Positions 25,398 to 34,085 of a DNA stretch of 42,116 nucleotides are shown piece after piece. Source of the DNA: CAADGN01 sp035443945. GTDB taxonomy: Bacteria > Planctomycetota > Phycisphaerae > Phycisphaerales > UBA1924. The stretch's first letter is position 1; every line of letters starts with the position of its first letter. The notes beneath the pieces were generated by a model, which had not been told where the DNA came from, did not search any database, and saw only the letters and a program-made list of their open reading frames with translations. The stretch lies in contig DAOMNQ010000025.1 in assembly GCA_035443945.1 (NCBI GenBank), forward strand, positions 1 through 42,116, in the 5' to 3' direction. The position numbers and the translations under genes were made by a program.

Positions 25398-25801
25398 TCC
25401 GCGCGATGCTCGACACCTGCACGTGCATCGACCTGCTCCGCGCCGGATCGGAGATGATCGCGAGCCGTGCCCAGACCTTCGCGCTCGACGAGATCGCACT
25501 CTCGAGCGTGACGCTCGCGGAACTTTGGCGCGGCGTGTTCCGATCCGCCCGCAGGCAGCATCACGAGGCTCTTCTCGTCCGGTTCTGCACGCCGCTCGCG
25601 GTCGTCCCTTTCGACTCATCCGCGGCCGAGGTCTACGGCAGGTTGCGCGGCACGCTTGAACGCGCCGGAACACCCATCGGTGCCCTCGACACGCTCATCG
25701 CGTCTCACGCGATCGCGGTGGGCGCCACGTTGATCACGTCGAACGAACGCGAGTTTCGCCGCGTGCCCGGTCTGAAGATCGAGAACTGGGCACGAGGCTG
25801 A
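25394..25801 (+). CDS. vapC: PIN-domain toxin VapC
   Basis: A 135-residue PIN-domain ribonuclease. The acidic residues are D7 (MLDTCTC), E43 (TLAELWRG), D99 (GALDTLIASHAI) and N117/E118 (TSNEREF). VapC toxins cleave tRNA or rRNA when the antitoxin is degraded. The GTG at 25394 overlaps the vapB stop, so the pair is translationally coupled. It ends 44 bases before trpS. Whether it is active is inference, but no catalytic residue is missing. Confidence 0.9.
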   Translation: MIRAMLDTCTCIDLLRAGSEMIASRAQTFALDEIALSSVTLAELWRGVFRSARRQHHEALLVRFCTPLAVVPFDSSAAEVYGRLRGTLERAGTPIGALDTLIASHAIAVGATLITSNEREFRRVPGLKIENWARG

Positions 25802-25831
25802 TCACCCGTCCGCGAGCCTGCCGCACCCGAC

Positions 25832-25837
25832 TACACT
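25832..25837 (+). promoter_or_regulatory. TACACT -10-like box just before trpS
   Basis: TACACT ends eight bases before the trpS ATG at 25846, and no ribosome-binding site lies between. Initiation about seven bases past a -10 box would give a leaderless transcript. No matching -35 is visible. Confidence 0.45.
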
Positions 25838-25845
25838 CTCCCCCC

Positions 25846-26913
<1,068 letters not shown>

Positions 26914-26923
26914 CGGACACGCC

Positions 26924-26979
26924 GCCACTTCATCACCTTGTCACTCCCCCACTCCGCCACTCTGCCACTTCGCCACTTC
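26924..26979. repeat. 8-nt tandem array at the trpS/glycosyltransferase junction
   Basis: Seven octamers in perfect register: GCCACTTC, ATCACCTT, GTCACTCC, CCCACTCC, GCCACTCT, GCCACTTC, GCCACTTC. It starts 11 bases after the trpS stop, and its last unit contains two bases of the stop codon of the minus-strand glycosyltransferase (26978-26980). Confidence 0.85.
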
Positions 26980-28012
26980 AACCCTCCCCGGCAGCCGCCA
27001 GCAGCCCTCTACGCCAATGCCACCGCTTGAGCAGCAGGTGCTGCTCGTAGGCGATCCGCAAGAGCGATTCGGCGTGCGGGCCTGAAACGGCGTCGGCGGG
27101 CAGATCGGCCAGCGCACGGAACGATACCTCCAGCCGCTCGGCCGTCGCCCGCTCACGCCGCACGAACTCTCGCGAGTACTCGACTTCTTCCTCGCTCGCC
27201 ACGTCGCGCCCGAACATCGCCGACGCGCAATCCGGCGCGGCCCGCGCAAAGCCCCATGCCGCGTGCCCCAGCCGGTACTCCCGCCGCAGGTAGTCGTCCG
27301 GGTCCATGCGGTGGTCGTGAACCGCGACAGCCTCGGGGCGGTAAAGCACGCGCGTGCCGAATCGCCGGCTCAGCCGCCATGCGAGTTCGTCGTCCTCGTA
27401 GCCGTAGGTGTCCGGGAACTCCGCGATCCCGCCCGCTTCGCGCACAAGCGATGCGGGGGCCGAGAGGTTGAGCATCCACGCGTGCCGGAAGCCCCAGTCG
27501 TGGTCGCGCCCGGCGTCGCCCGCGCGCAGCATCGCGTCCATGCGGTCGTAGAAGAAGACCATCGATGTCTCGCGGATCAGGCGGTCGAACAGGCGGTCCG
27601 GCTCGCGCACCCGCCACGGCGCGGCCCCGACCACGAGCGCGGGCCGGCCGCTCGCGTTCGCCTCGCGCTGGGCCGCGACGTGCGCCGCGAGCAACCCCGC
27701 CTCCGCCACAACGTCGTCGTTCAGGAAGACGATCGCCTCGCCGCGCGCGCGCGACAGCAGCGCATTGCGCACCGCGGCCTGCCCACGGCGCGCCAGCGGC
27801 ACGACCGCCAGCCGATCCCCTCGCCCCGCCGGCCACGCGCCCCGAAGCGCAGCGCGCACGGCCTCGGCGGCCCGTTCGTCGTCGGCGCCGCCGTCGATCC
27901 CGACGAGAATCTCGAACCGGTCGCCGTCGAGCGTCTGCCCGGCAAGGGCGTGCATGCACGCGGCCAGTTTGTCGGGCCGGCCCCGGGTCGGGATGACGAC
28001 GCTCACCTCCAT
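26978..28012 (-). CDS. Family 2 glycosyltransferase
   Basis: A 344-residue GT-A type enzyme. The nucleotide-sugar fold starts at VSVVIPTRGRPDKLAACMHA. The metal-binding Asp pair is in FLNDDVVAEAG (DxD-type), and GYEDDELAWRLSRRF is the acceptor-side block (ED motif). The C-terminal 90 residues are helical (YSREFVRRERATAERLE). Substrate and product are unknown; cell-surface glycan is a reasonable guess. ATG 28012 has GGGAG 13 bases upstream. It is divergent from a PilZ gene. Its stop codon lies in an octamer tandem array. Confidence 0.88.
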   Translation of the reverse strand: MEVSVVIPTRGRPDKLAACMHALAGQTLDGDRFEILVGIDGGADDERAAEAVRAALRGAWPAGRGDRLAVVPLARRGQAAVRNALLSRARGEAIVFLNDDVVAEAGLLAAHVAAQREANASGRPALVVGAAPWRVREPDRLFDRLIRETSMVFFYDRMDAMLRAGDAGRDHDWGFRHAWMLNLSAPASLVREAGGIAEFPDTYGYEDDELAWRLSRRFGTRVLYRPEAVAVHDHRMDPDDYLRREYRLGHAAWGFARAAPDCASAMFGRDVASEEEVEYSREFVRRERATAERLEVSFRALADLPADAVSGPHAESLLRIAYEQHLLLKRWHWRRGLLAAAGEG

Positions 28013-28161
28013 CGTGCACGCTCCCCGGTCCGCTCCGGCAAGGTCCGGTTCTGCTTATCGGCCGGAAACGGGTGAAGCCTTGCCGGGTGTGCGGCGAAGT
28101 GGACCGGGAATCTGTCCGATAGGCGATGGAGAGGGGCATCCGCCCCGGAACGGAGCGACCC

Positions 28162-28536
28162 ATGGCCGAGACCCCACGCACCAGCCTCGAACGCGCCGGC
28201 CCGCCCGTGGAAGTGAAAGCGAGCGACCGGCGGCGGCACCCGAGGTACGCCGTGACGCGCCCGTGCAAACTCATCCACCGCGACAGCCGGCGCTTCGTGC
28301 TCGCCGGAACGTACGACCTCTCGGCGGGCGGAGCGAAACTGCTCGTCGAGTCGCCGCGACCGTTCCTCGCGGGCGACGCCGTCGACGTCGCGATCGGATG
28401 GGGCGGCGAGATCGTGCTGGCCCGACAGCGCATGGTCGGCGCGCGGGTCGTGCGGGCCGAGGCCGGCTTCGACGGCCGCCAGCGCATCGCCATCGAGTTC
28501 GACAGCGCACAGTCCGTCGGGGCTGCGGCGGCCTGA
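28162..28536 (+). CDS. PilZ-domain protein (candidate c-di-GMP receptor)
   Basis: A 124-residue single-domain PilZ protein. The c-di-GMP contact motifs are RRRHPRY (RxxxR) and TYDLSAGGAKL (D/NxSxxG), both intact. ATG 28162 has GGAG six bases upstream. ATG 28126 would add 12 residues and lacks a signal. A stand-alone PilZ domain probably acts through a partner. It is divergent from a glycosyltransferase, which hints at regulated surface polysaccharide, but that is inference. Confidence 0.88.
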   Translation: MAETPRTSLERAGPPVEVKASDRRRHPRYAVTRPCKLIHRDSRRFVLAGTYDLSAGGAKLLVESPRPFLAGDAVDVAIGWGGEIVLARQRMVGARVVRAEAGFDGRQRIAIEFDSAQSVGAAAA

Positions 28537-28554
28537 GCGGGACGATCGATTCGT

Positions 28555-28608
28555 CACAGGCGGGACGCCTCTGCCACCACACATACCGGCGGGACGCCTG
28601 TGCCACCG
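28555..28608. repeat. Tandem pair of the CAGGCGGGACGCC palindrome
   Basis: Two copies (28555-28579 and 28586-28608) of CAGGCGGGACGCC followed by CTGTGCCACC-type ends. They match the single copy at 18798-18825. The pair lies between the PilZ gene and nadA. Confidence 0.85.
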
Positions 28609-28634
28609 CATATAGTTCATGCGGGAGGCACCGG

Positions 28635-29870
28635 ATGCTCTGGCAGCCGTCGCTCAGCGACCACTATCTCCGCATGGCCCCGGACGAGTTGGCCCGGCAG
28701 ATCGCCGATCGGCGCGCGCGCCTCGGGGATTCGCTGGTCATCCTCGGCCACCACTACCAGACGGACGACGTCATCCGGCACGCGGATTTCACGGGCGACT
28801 CGCTCAAACTCAGCCGGATCGCTGCGCGGGTCGCCACCGAGCGTCCGGTCCGGCACGTGGTCTTCTGCGGCGTGCACTTCATGGCCGAGACCGCCGACAT
28901 GCTCACGCCCGAGCACGTCGAGGTCATCCTGCCCGATCTCTCGGCGGGCTGCTCGATGGCCGACATGGCCGACTACGACGACGTGTGCGAAGCGTGGGAC
29001 ATGATCCACACCGCCCTCAGCGACCAGGGCTGGCGCGAACGAATCATCCCCGTGACCTATGTGAACTCGACCGCTGCGATCAAGGCCTTCGTGGGCGAGC
29101 GCGGCGGGGCGTGCTGCACCAGTTCCAACGCCGACCGCGTCTTCGAATGGGCGCTGGCGGGGGGCGACGAGCCGGGCACGGGCGACGAGGTGAAGGTAGT
29201 CTTCCTGCCCGACCAGCACCTCGGGCGCAACACCGCCGCGAAGTTCGGCGTGGACGTGGCCACCGAGTCGTGCCTCTACGACCCGCGCAAGACCCGTCAG
29301 GGGCACCCGCTCGGCGGCACATCGCCGGGCGACCTGCTCGCGGCGCGCGTGATCCTCTGGGCCGGCCACTGCTCCGTGCACAAACTCTTCCGACCCGAGC
29401 ACTGCGACGAGATTCGCGCCGAGAACGAACGCCGCCGCGAGCGAGGCGAGGAACCTGTCCGCATCCTCGTCCACCCCGAGTGCTGCAAGGAGGTGGTGGA
29501 CCGCGCGGACCTTGCCGGCTCGACGGAGTTCATCATTCAGACGATCCGGCGCGCCCCGCGCGCCAGCCGCTGGGCGGTGGGCACGGAGGTGCACCTGGTC
29601 GGCCGGCTGTCGCGCGAGGCCGCGGAGCGCGGCGTCGAGGTCCGCATCCTCTCGGACTGCCAGTGCCTCTGCACAACGATGTACCGCATCGACGAACCCC
29701 ACCTGCTGTGGGTGCTGGACAATCTCTGCGGCGAGGGCACGCCGCGCGGCGAGCCGCGGAGCGTGAACGTCATCCGCGTGCACCCCGAGGTGCGCACGCA
29801 AGCGCTGGCCGCGCTGGAGCGGATGCTCCGGCTCGCGAGCGCGAAGCCCGTCGGCAGTTGCGTCGATTGA
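28635..29870 (+). CDS. nadA: Quinolinate synthase NadA
   Basis: NadA condenses iminoaspartate with dihydroxyacetone phosphate to quinolinate in NAD synthesis, using a [4Fe-4S] cluster. The expected cysteines are present: C106 (SAGCSMADMADYD), C246 (WAGHCSVHKLF), and one of C342/C344/C346 in SDCQCLCTTMYR. ILGHHYQTDDV and VTYVNSTAAIKAF are family blocks. ATG 28635 follows GGGAGG eight bases upstream. At 411 residues it is longer than the common 350, close to the long-type enzymes. No nadB or nadC adjoins. It converges with the HU-like gene eight bases away. Confidence 0.95.
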   Translation: MLWQPSLSDHYLRMAPDELARQIADRRARLGDSLVILGHHYQTDDVIRHADFTGDSLKLSRIAARVATERPVRHVVFCGVHFMAETADMLTPEHVEVILPDLSAGCSMADMADYDDVCEAWDMIHTALSDQGWRERIIPVTYVNSTAAIKAFVGERGGACCTSSNADRVFEWALAGGDEPGTGDEVKVVFLPDQHLGRNTAAKFGVDVATESCLYDPRKTRQGHPLGGTSPGDLLAARVILWAGHCSVHKLFRPEHCDEIRAENERRRERGEEPVRILVHPECCKEVVDRADLAGSTEFIIQTIRRAPRASRWAVGTEVHLVGRLSREAAERGVEVRILSDCQCLCTTMYRIDEPHLLWVLDNLCGEGTPRGEPRSVNVIRVHPEVRTQALAALERMLRLASAKPVGSCVD

Positions 29871-29878
29871 CCCCGCGT

Positions 29879-30283
29879 TCAGCCCTTCGGCGCGCGGCCG
29901 TCGTCGGAGGCCGCGACGCGCCCGCCGCCCGCGCGGACGTGAACCTCCGGCTTTCGGGCGCGCTTGCCGGTCGGGCGGACCTCGACGATGCGGGCGTTCC
30001 CGTTCTCGATGCTGTCGCGCAAATGGCGGCCGGGCTTGAAACGGACGGTCGGCCGACCGGGCACCTGCACGGGCTGGAGGGTCTTGGGGTTCTGGGCGGT
30101 CCTGGGGGCGCGCTGGCGGACCTCGAAGACGCCGAAGTCCCGGAACTCGATGCGGTTGCCCGCGACCAGGTCGTCGCCGATCTGCTCGAGGAACTCCTGC
30201 ACGATGCGTTTCACCGACGCGCGCTTCTCGCCTGTCTTGGCGGCGATGCGGTCGATCAGGTCTTTCTTGGTGATGGTCTTCAT
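29879..30283 (-). CDS. HU/IHF-family DNA-binding protein with C-terminal tail
   Basis: A 134-residue nucleoid protein. The HU/IHF fold covers about residues 1-95 (KKDLIDRIAAKTGEKRASV, LVAGNRIEFRDFGVFEVR), and the DNA-binding beta arm includes GRPTVRFKPG. The final 35 residues form a basic, Gly/Arg-rich tail (RPTGKRARKPEVHVRAGGG) beyond the usual 90-residue length. GGGGGAG precedes ATG 30283. The 220 bases before the next gene should hold its promoter; I see no confident box. Confidence 0.9.
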   Translation of the reverse strand: MKTITKKDLIDRIAAKTGEKRASVKRIVQEFLEQIGDDLVAGNRIEFRDFGVFEVRQRAPRTAQNPKTLQPVQVPGRPTVRFKPGRHLRDSIENGNARIVEVRPTGKRARKPEVHVRAGGGRVAASDDGRAPKG

Positions 30284-30506
30284 CGCCGCCCGCTCCCCCT
30301 GCACGTTCCGTTCGACCCGGTGGGCCGACGGGAGCGTCCTCACCACCCGTGATCCGGGCCTCGTCCCCCGACGAGTGAGTCTCCGTTCACGGGGCACCCT
30401 GACTCTTCCGGGGCAGAGTGTCGCACATCGGCCGCGTGCGGTCAACACCGGCGGTCCGGACAGACCCCGCAGGCCGCCGGAAGGGGCCTTGCGAGGGGTT
30501 CGCGGC

Positions 30507-31367
30507 TCAGAATCGCAGGACGGCCCCGGCGTACAGCCCCGCCATGCCGCCACGCCACTCGAACTGCTCGGGGTCATCCCCGTCCTTCAGGCCGACAACC
30601 AGTTGCCGGTACCCGACCTGCACGCCGAGGTTCTCGACAGGCCGCCAGGTGAACCCGGCGAGGATGTCCGCCGACCACGACGACTGGTCGCCCCAGCCGA
30701 ACGCGCCGGCCGCGCCGACCACGTCGATCGTGAACCGTTCGTAAATGTCGAGTTCCCAGCGCAACCCGACGATCGGCTCGGCGAACAGGCTGTCGGCGGA
30801 GACCGACGCACCGCCCGGCGCCTGCAACGACGCGTCGAAATCCACGTCGTGGAAGCGGGCGCCCGCGAACCCGATGAGGCGCGACCGCACCTGCACACCG
30901 CCGTCGTCCGTCGTGCCCCGCTCGGCCGTCAGAAACTCGTAGCCGCCCCTCGCGGCGAACGTCGTGTAGTCCATCGAAAGGTCGAGCACATCGCCGGCGT
31001 CGTAGGCGATCGGGCCGAGTTGGCCCGGGCCTTCGGGGGCGAAGTCTCGCCCGCCCGTGGAGAAGGCGAACGCCGAGAGCGAGATCCGCCAAGGGCCTCG
31101 CTTCAGGTGGAGTTCGCCGAAGGGGCTGGCCCGCGGGCTGTCCAGGTTCAGATCGCCGATGTCCAGTTTCTGGCCGTTCCCCGAGGCCTCCGTGCCCGGC
31201 AGCCGCAGGTCCCCCGAGGCCCCCACGAACCAGACCGCCGGCTCGAAGCGAATCGTCCACGAGTCCGTGCCGCCGAGGGGCGTCTCGTCCTGCCCGAGGG
31301 CGGGCACGGCGGCCAGAATGGCTCCGGCGAGGGCAGCGGGCAGCAATAGCGGATGGGCGATGGTCAT
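30507..31367 (-). CDS. Outer-membrane beta-barrel candidate, secreted
   Basis: A 286-residue protein with a signal peptide (MTIAHPLLLPAALAGAILAA, cleavage near ALGQ). The rest alternates short polar and aromatic strands (WRISLSAFAFSTGG, YDAGDVLDLSMDYTTFAAR, VQVRSRLIGFAGARF, LGVQVGYRQLVVGL) and ends with AGLYAGAVLRF, a C-terminal Phe typical of outer-membrane barrels. I recognise no named family. ATG 31367 is chosen for the signal peptide; ATG 31382 is an in-frame alternative. It is divergent from arfB. An outer-membrane location fits a diderm planctomycete but is inference. Confidence 0.72.
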   Translation of the reverse strand: MTIAHPLLLPAALAGAILAAVPALGQDETPLGGTDSWTIRFEPAVWFVGASGDLRLPGTEASGNGQKLDIGDLNLDSPRASPFGELHLKRGPWRISLSAFAFSTGGRDFAPEGPGQLGPIAYDAGDVLDLSMDYTTFAARGGYEFLTAERGTTDDGGVQVRSRLIGFAGARFHDVDFDASLQAPGGASVSADSLFAEPIVGLRWELDIYERFTIDVVGAAGAFGWGDQSSWSADILAGFTWRPVENLGVQVGYRQLVVGLKDGDDPEQFEWRGGMAGLYAGAVLRF

Positions 31368-31446
31368 GGCGAAATCCGGCATCTCGGGAGCCGGGAGCGT
31401 AGCGTGCCCTCTCGCCCCTGACGACGAGGACCGATGAGACCACGGG

Positions 31447-31920
31447 ATGACCGACCGACCACCCCACGACGACGCCGGGAACGAGCGGGCGGAGACGGCG
31501 AACCTCGTGCGCCTCGCCCCGGGGGTTGCGGTTCGGCCCGAGGCGCTTCGGTTCACGTTCGTTTCCAGTTCCGGCCCCGGCGGGCAGAACGTGAACAAGC
31601 GAGCAACCCGTGCGGTGCTGCGCGTGCGTCTCGACGACCTGCCGCTGCCGCCGGGCGCTCGGAGCCGGCTGCGCAGGCTGGCCTCACGCCACCTCGCGCG
31701 GGAGAAGGGCGAACTCGTCATCGCCGCGGACGAGTACCGGTCGCAGTCCCGAAACCGCGCGGCGTGCCTGGAGCGCCTCGCGGACCTCGTGGAGCGATCC
31801 CTGCACGCCCCCAAGCCGCGCCGGGCGACGAAGCCGACGAAAGGCTCGGTCGAACGCAGGATCGCGGCGAAGAAGCGGCGGGGCGAGACGAAGCGGGGGA
31901 GAGGAGGTATCGGGGATTAG
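31447..31920 (+). CDS. arfB: ArfB-type peptidyl-tRNA hydrolase (GGQ release factor)
   Basis: A 157-residue ribosome-rescue hydrolase. The GGQ motif is at residues 45-47 in FVSSSGPGGQNVNK. The C-terminal Lys/Arg-rich tail (KPTKGSVERRIAAKKRRG) normally inserts in the empty mRNA channel of stalled ribosomes. No codon-recognition domain is present, separating it from RF1/RF2. ATG 31447 lacks a strong ribosome-binding site. Just past its end the base composition drops sharply. Confidence 0.9.
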   Translation: MTDRPPHDDAGNERAETANLVRLAPGVAVRPEALRFTFVSSSGPGGQNVNKRATRAVLRVRLDDLPLPPGARSRLRRLASRHLAREKGELVIAADEYRSQSRNRAACLERLADLVERSLHAPKPRRATKPTKGSVERRIAAKKRRGETKRGRGGIGD

Positions 31921-31951
31921 GCCGTCGTACGCAAACCTCGTGTGTACTCGA

Positions 31952-32170
31952 TCACTTGGCCTGCACCCCGGGCAGCTGATTGCTCAGGACTTGTTTCGCA
32001 GCTCCCATCTTGACAGATCGATGAGTCTCCGGAGTCAGCAACTCCTTGAGGGAGATGCTCTTGGGGAACACCGGCTTGGCTACTTCCCCGGTCTTCCCGT
32101 ACCGCTTCATCAGCGCAGCATTGACCTGCTCAGGAGTCGTCACCTTCCGATCGGCACGCTTGCCCATCAT
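31952..32170 (-). CDS. Small hypothetical protein coupled to an Ntn-hydrolase candidate
   Basis: A 72-residue basic protein (MMGKRADRKVTTPEQVNAAL, KPVFPKSISLKELLTPE). I recognise no family. The first ATG (32170) overlaps the stop of the upstream gene as ATGA, and GAGGAGG lies just before it within that gene, so the two are translationally coupled. ATG 32167 is a second possible start. The local GC is lower than in flanking genes. It may be a partner or substrate of the hydrolase. That is speculation based on position only. Confidence 0.72.
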   Translation of the reverse strand: MMGKRADRKVTTPEQVNAALMKRYGKTGEVAKPVFPKSISLKELLTPETHRSVKMGAAKQVLSNQLPGVQAK

Positions 32171-33057
32171 CGCGCCTCCTCTTCGGTGATGATCGCGGCG
32201 TCAAGCCGCTTGTGCCGGACCCAGCGGAACGGACGATCGGTCGTGATCACCGCGATCTCGACCGGACCGCCACACCAGTGGGGCCACTTCGCAAACTTCG
32301 TGCCACGAATCGTCGTGTGAATGACCGTGTGAATCCAGTCGATCGCCTCGCGAATCGGCAGATTGCTCGGCTGAATCAACTGCCGACGAGTAACGAGGTC
32401 GACAAGTTCGTCATCACTACCCGTCCATTTTCCTGACGCGAGAACCCCGATGAGCGTATCTTGATCGAAGCCGAAGATCAGCCGCTCCATGATGTGAGGC
32501 ACCCCCCAAAACAGCGGGGTCTCAGCAGGCATCCGTGTGATCGCCGTGGCATCTTGCAGCGGCCCCCACAACAACTGCCAAGCCTCACAAGGCATCGCAT
32601 CACGAACGCGTCCTGCGAGGCAGTACCCACCCGACAAGCGATTGATGGATTCGCGTAGGGTTGTCACATCGTCGTTGGTCAGCTCGCCACGAGCAGACTT
32701 GGCTTCCAGTTCCTCGTGCGTATCTCGAACTTGTTCGATCGCGGTCCCATACGCCGTGGAGTACTCCGCCCACAACTCTTGTCCCAGCCGGTTCGCCATC
32801 GATTCCATGGACTCGAATGGAGTCGAGTCGTGGACGCCCGCCACACGAGCCGCAAATGTCCGATGACTCACGTCACCAATTTGTCCAAGTCCCCATGTCA
32901 CGAGGCCGACCGTACTCCCAGGCTTCCCTACCTCGAACATCTTCTGTGCGTAATCGAAGTGGCATGGTGCCTTGCCGTCAACGGACTGCAACGTTGTAGC
33001 GCTGTCAGCGCCAAGAACTACACCTTCCGGCGACAAATGGCACGCCGCGATCGTCAT
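32167..33057 (-). CDS. Proteasome-like Ntn-hydrolase candidate
   Basis: A 296-residue protein. ATG 33057 has AGGAG at good spacing, so it should begin MTIAACHLSPEGVVLGADSA. Removal of Met would expose Thr1. Counting from Thr1, Asp is at 17 (GAD), as in proteasome beta subunits, and Lys38 in AQKMFEVGKPG aligns with the catalytic Lys33-Leu-Phe of archaeal beta subunits after a five-residue insertion. VGLVTWGLGQIGD then resembles the following strand. The C-terminal 200 residues (IMERLIFGFDQDTLIGVLA) match nothing I know. Classification as an Ntn hydrolase is inference. Substrate is unknown. It is coupled to a 72-residue protein and sits in a low-GC islet. Confidence 0.75.
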   Translation of the reverse strand: MTIAACHLSPEGVVLGADSATTLQSVDGKAPCHFDYAQKMFEVGKPGSTVGLVTWGLGQIGDVSHRTFAARVAGVHDSTPFESMESMANRLGQELWAEYSTAYGTAIEQVRDTHEELEAKSARGELTNDDVTTLRESINRLSGGYCLAGRVRDAMPCEAWQLLWGPLQDATAITRMPAETPLFWGVPHIMERLIFGFDQDTLIGVLASGKWTGSDDELVDLVTRRQLIQPSNLPIREAIDWIHTVIHTTIRGTKFAKWPHWCGGPVEIAVITTDRPFRWVRHKRLDAAIITEEEAR

Positions 33058-33091
33058 TCCCCGCTCCTGCGCTTCGTCTAGGACTGCCGCC

Positions 33092-33097
33092 AGTATA
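33092..33097 (-). promoter_or_regulatory. -10-like TATACT of the Ntn-hydrolase pair
   Basis: On the minus strand TATACT lies 34 bases before ATG 33057, in a fairly AT-rich context (GGACTATACTGG). No convincing -35 is visible. A Shine-Dalgarno site follows in the correct place. Confidence 0.4.
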
Positions 33098-33182
33098 GTC
33101 CGAAGTCGGCTGGTTCGCACGCAGGCCGTACTTGCCCACAGCATAGTCGATGCCGGTTGCTCCTATCCGAGGTGCTCTAGCC

Positions 33183-33875
33183 TTGCGAGTGTCATCCCCA
33201 CACCACGCCCTCGCCATCGAGACCAGCAACCCGTCCGCCTGCCCCGCCGAGGTCGGCCTCGGCGCGCTCGGCGGCGAGGCGACGGCCGTCGAGCGCCTCT
33301 CGCCCGCGCGTCGGCACGACGACGACCTGATGCCCGCGATCGACCGGCTGTGCGCGCGCGCCGGCGTGCGACCCGCGGACCTGCGCGCCGTCGTCGTCTC
33401 GCTCGGGCCGGGCGGCTACACGGGCCTTCGCATCGCCGTCACCACCGCCCGCTTCATCGCCGAGGCGACCGGCGCGCCGTGCATCGGCGTGCCGACCGCC
33501 GAGATCGCTGCATGCGCCGCTTCCCGCGACGGGCGGCCCTTCGCCGTCGCCCTCGCCTCCAAGGGCGAGCACGCCTTCGTCACCCCGTTCGACGCGCACG
33601 GCGCTCCGACCGCCGAAGGGCGAGCGCTCGACGCCGAGGGTGTGGCCGCGCTGGGCCTGCCGCGCCTGATCGGAGACGGCTTCCTGCCCGAGTCCATCCG
33701 GCGCGCCGCGTCGGCATCCGGCACGACGATCGAGCCGCTCGTCCTCGGCGCGTCGTGGCTGCTTCGCGCCGCGGCAGGGCGAGAGGCCGTCGATCCCGCG
33801 CACCTGCTCCCGATCTATGCCCGCGAGCCGGAGGCGGTGCGGCTGTGGCGCGCTCGGGGGGGGAAGGGGAAGTAA
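33183..33875 (+). CDS. tsaB: tRNA threonylcarbamoyladenosine biosynthesis protein TsaB
   Basis: TsaB partners TsaD and TsaE in t6A37 modification of ANN-decoding tRNAs. The ASKHA fold is visible: LAIETSNPSA, then VVVSLGPGGYTGLRIAVTTA, the family hallmark, and CIGVPTAEIAA. The start is uncertain. TTG 33183 is eight bases past GAGGTG and preferred; GTG 33189 and ATG 33150 are in frame. The product is about 230 residues, normal length. It begins just at the right edge of the low-GC islet, so insertion may have altered its leader. Confidence 0.88.
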   Translation: MRVSSPHHALAIETSNPSACPAEVGLGALGGEATAVERLSPARRHDDDLMPAIDRLCARAGVRPADLRAVVVSLGPGGYTGLRIAVTTARFIAEATGAPCIGVPTAEIAACAASRDGRPFAVALASKGEHAFVTPFDAHGAPTAEGRALDAEGVAALGLPRLIGDGFLPESIRRAASASGTTIEPLVLGASWLLRAAAGREAVDPAHLLPIYAREPEAVRLWRARGGKGK

Positions 33876-33903
33876 TCGGACGTTGGGGCGGGCAGGACCA
33901 GAA

Positions 33904-33931
33904 CCGCTCCCTTACGGCCGCGGCTCGTTGA
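33904..33931. repeat. Third copy of the CCGCTCCCT-type dispersed repeat
   Basis: CCGCTCCCTTACGGCCGCGG followed by CTCGTTGA. It differs by two bases from the pair inside pabB (18100-18166). It lies in the 210-base gap between tsaB and the response regulator. Confidence 0.85.
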
Positions 33932-34085
33932 ATCGCGGCGTGCCGTTGATTCGCGGTGGTTATGGGTTGCCGTGAAGTTGGGGGGTCTGCGCGCCGATGC
34001 TCCGGCAGCGCAGGGTCGGCGTGCGGCGTTCCGCGCGTCGGCGGCCATGGACGGCCGACCCGCGCCCAGGGCAGGGACGGCACCC

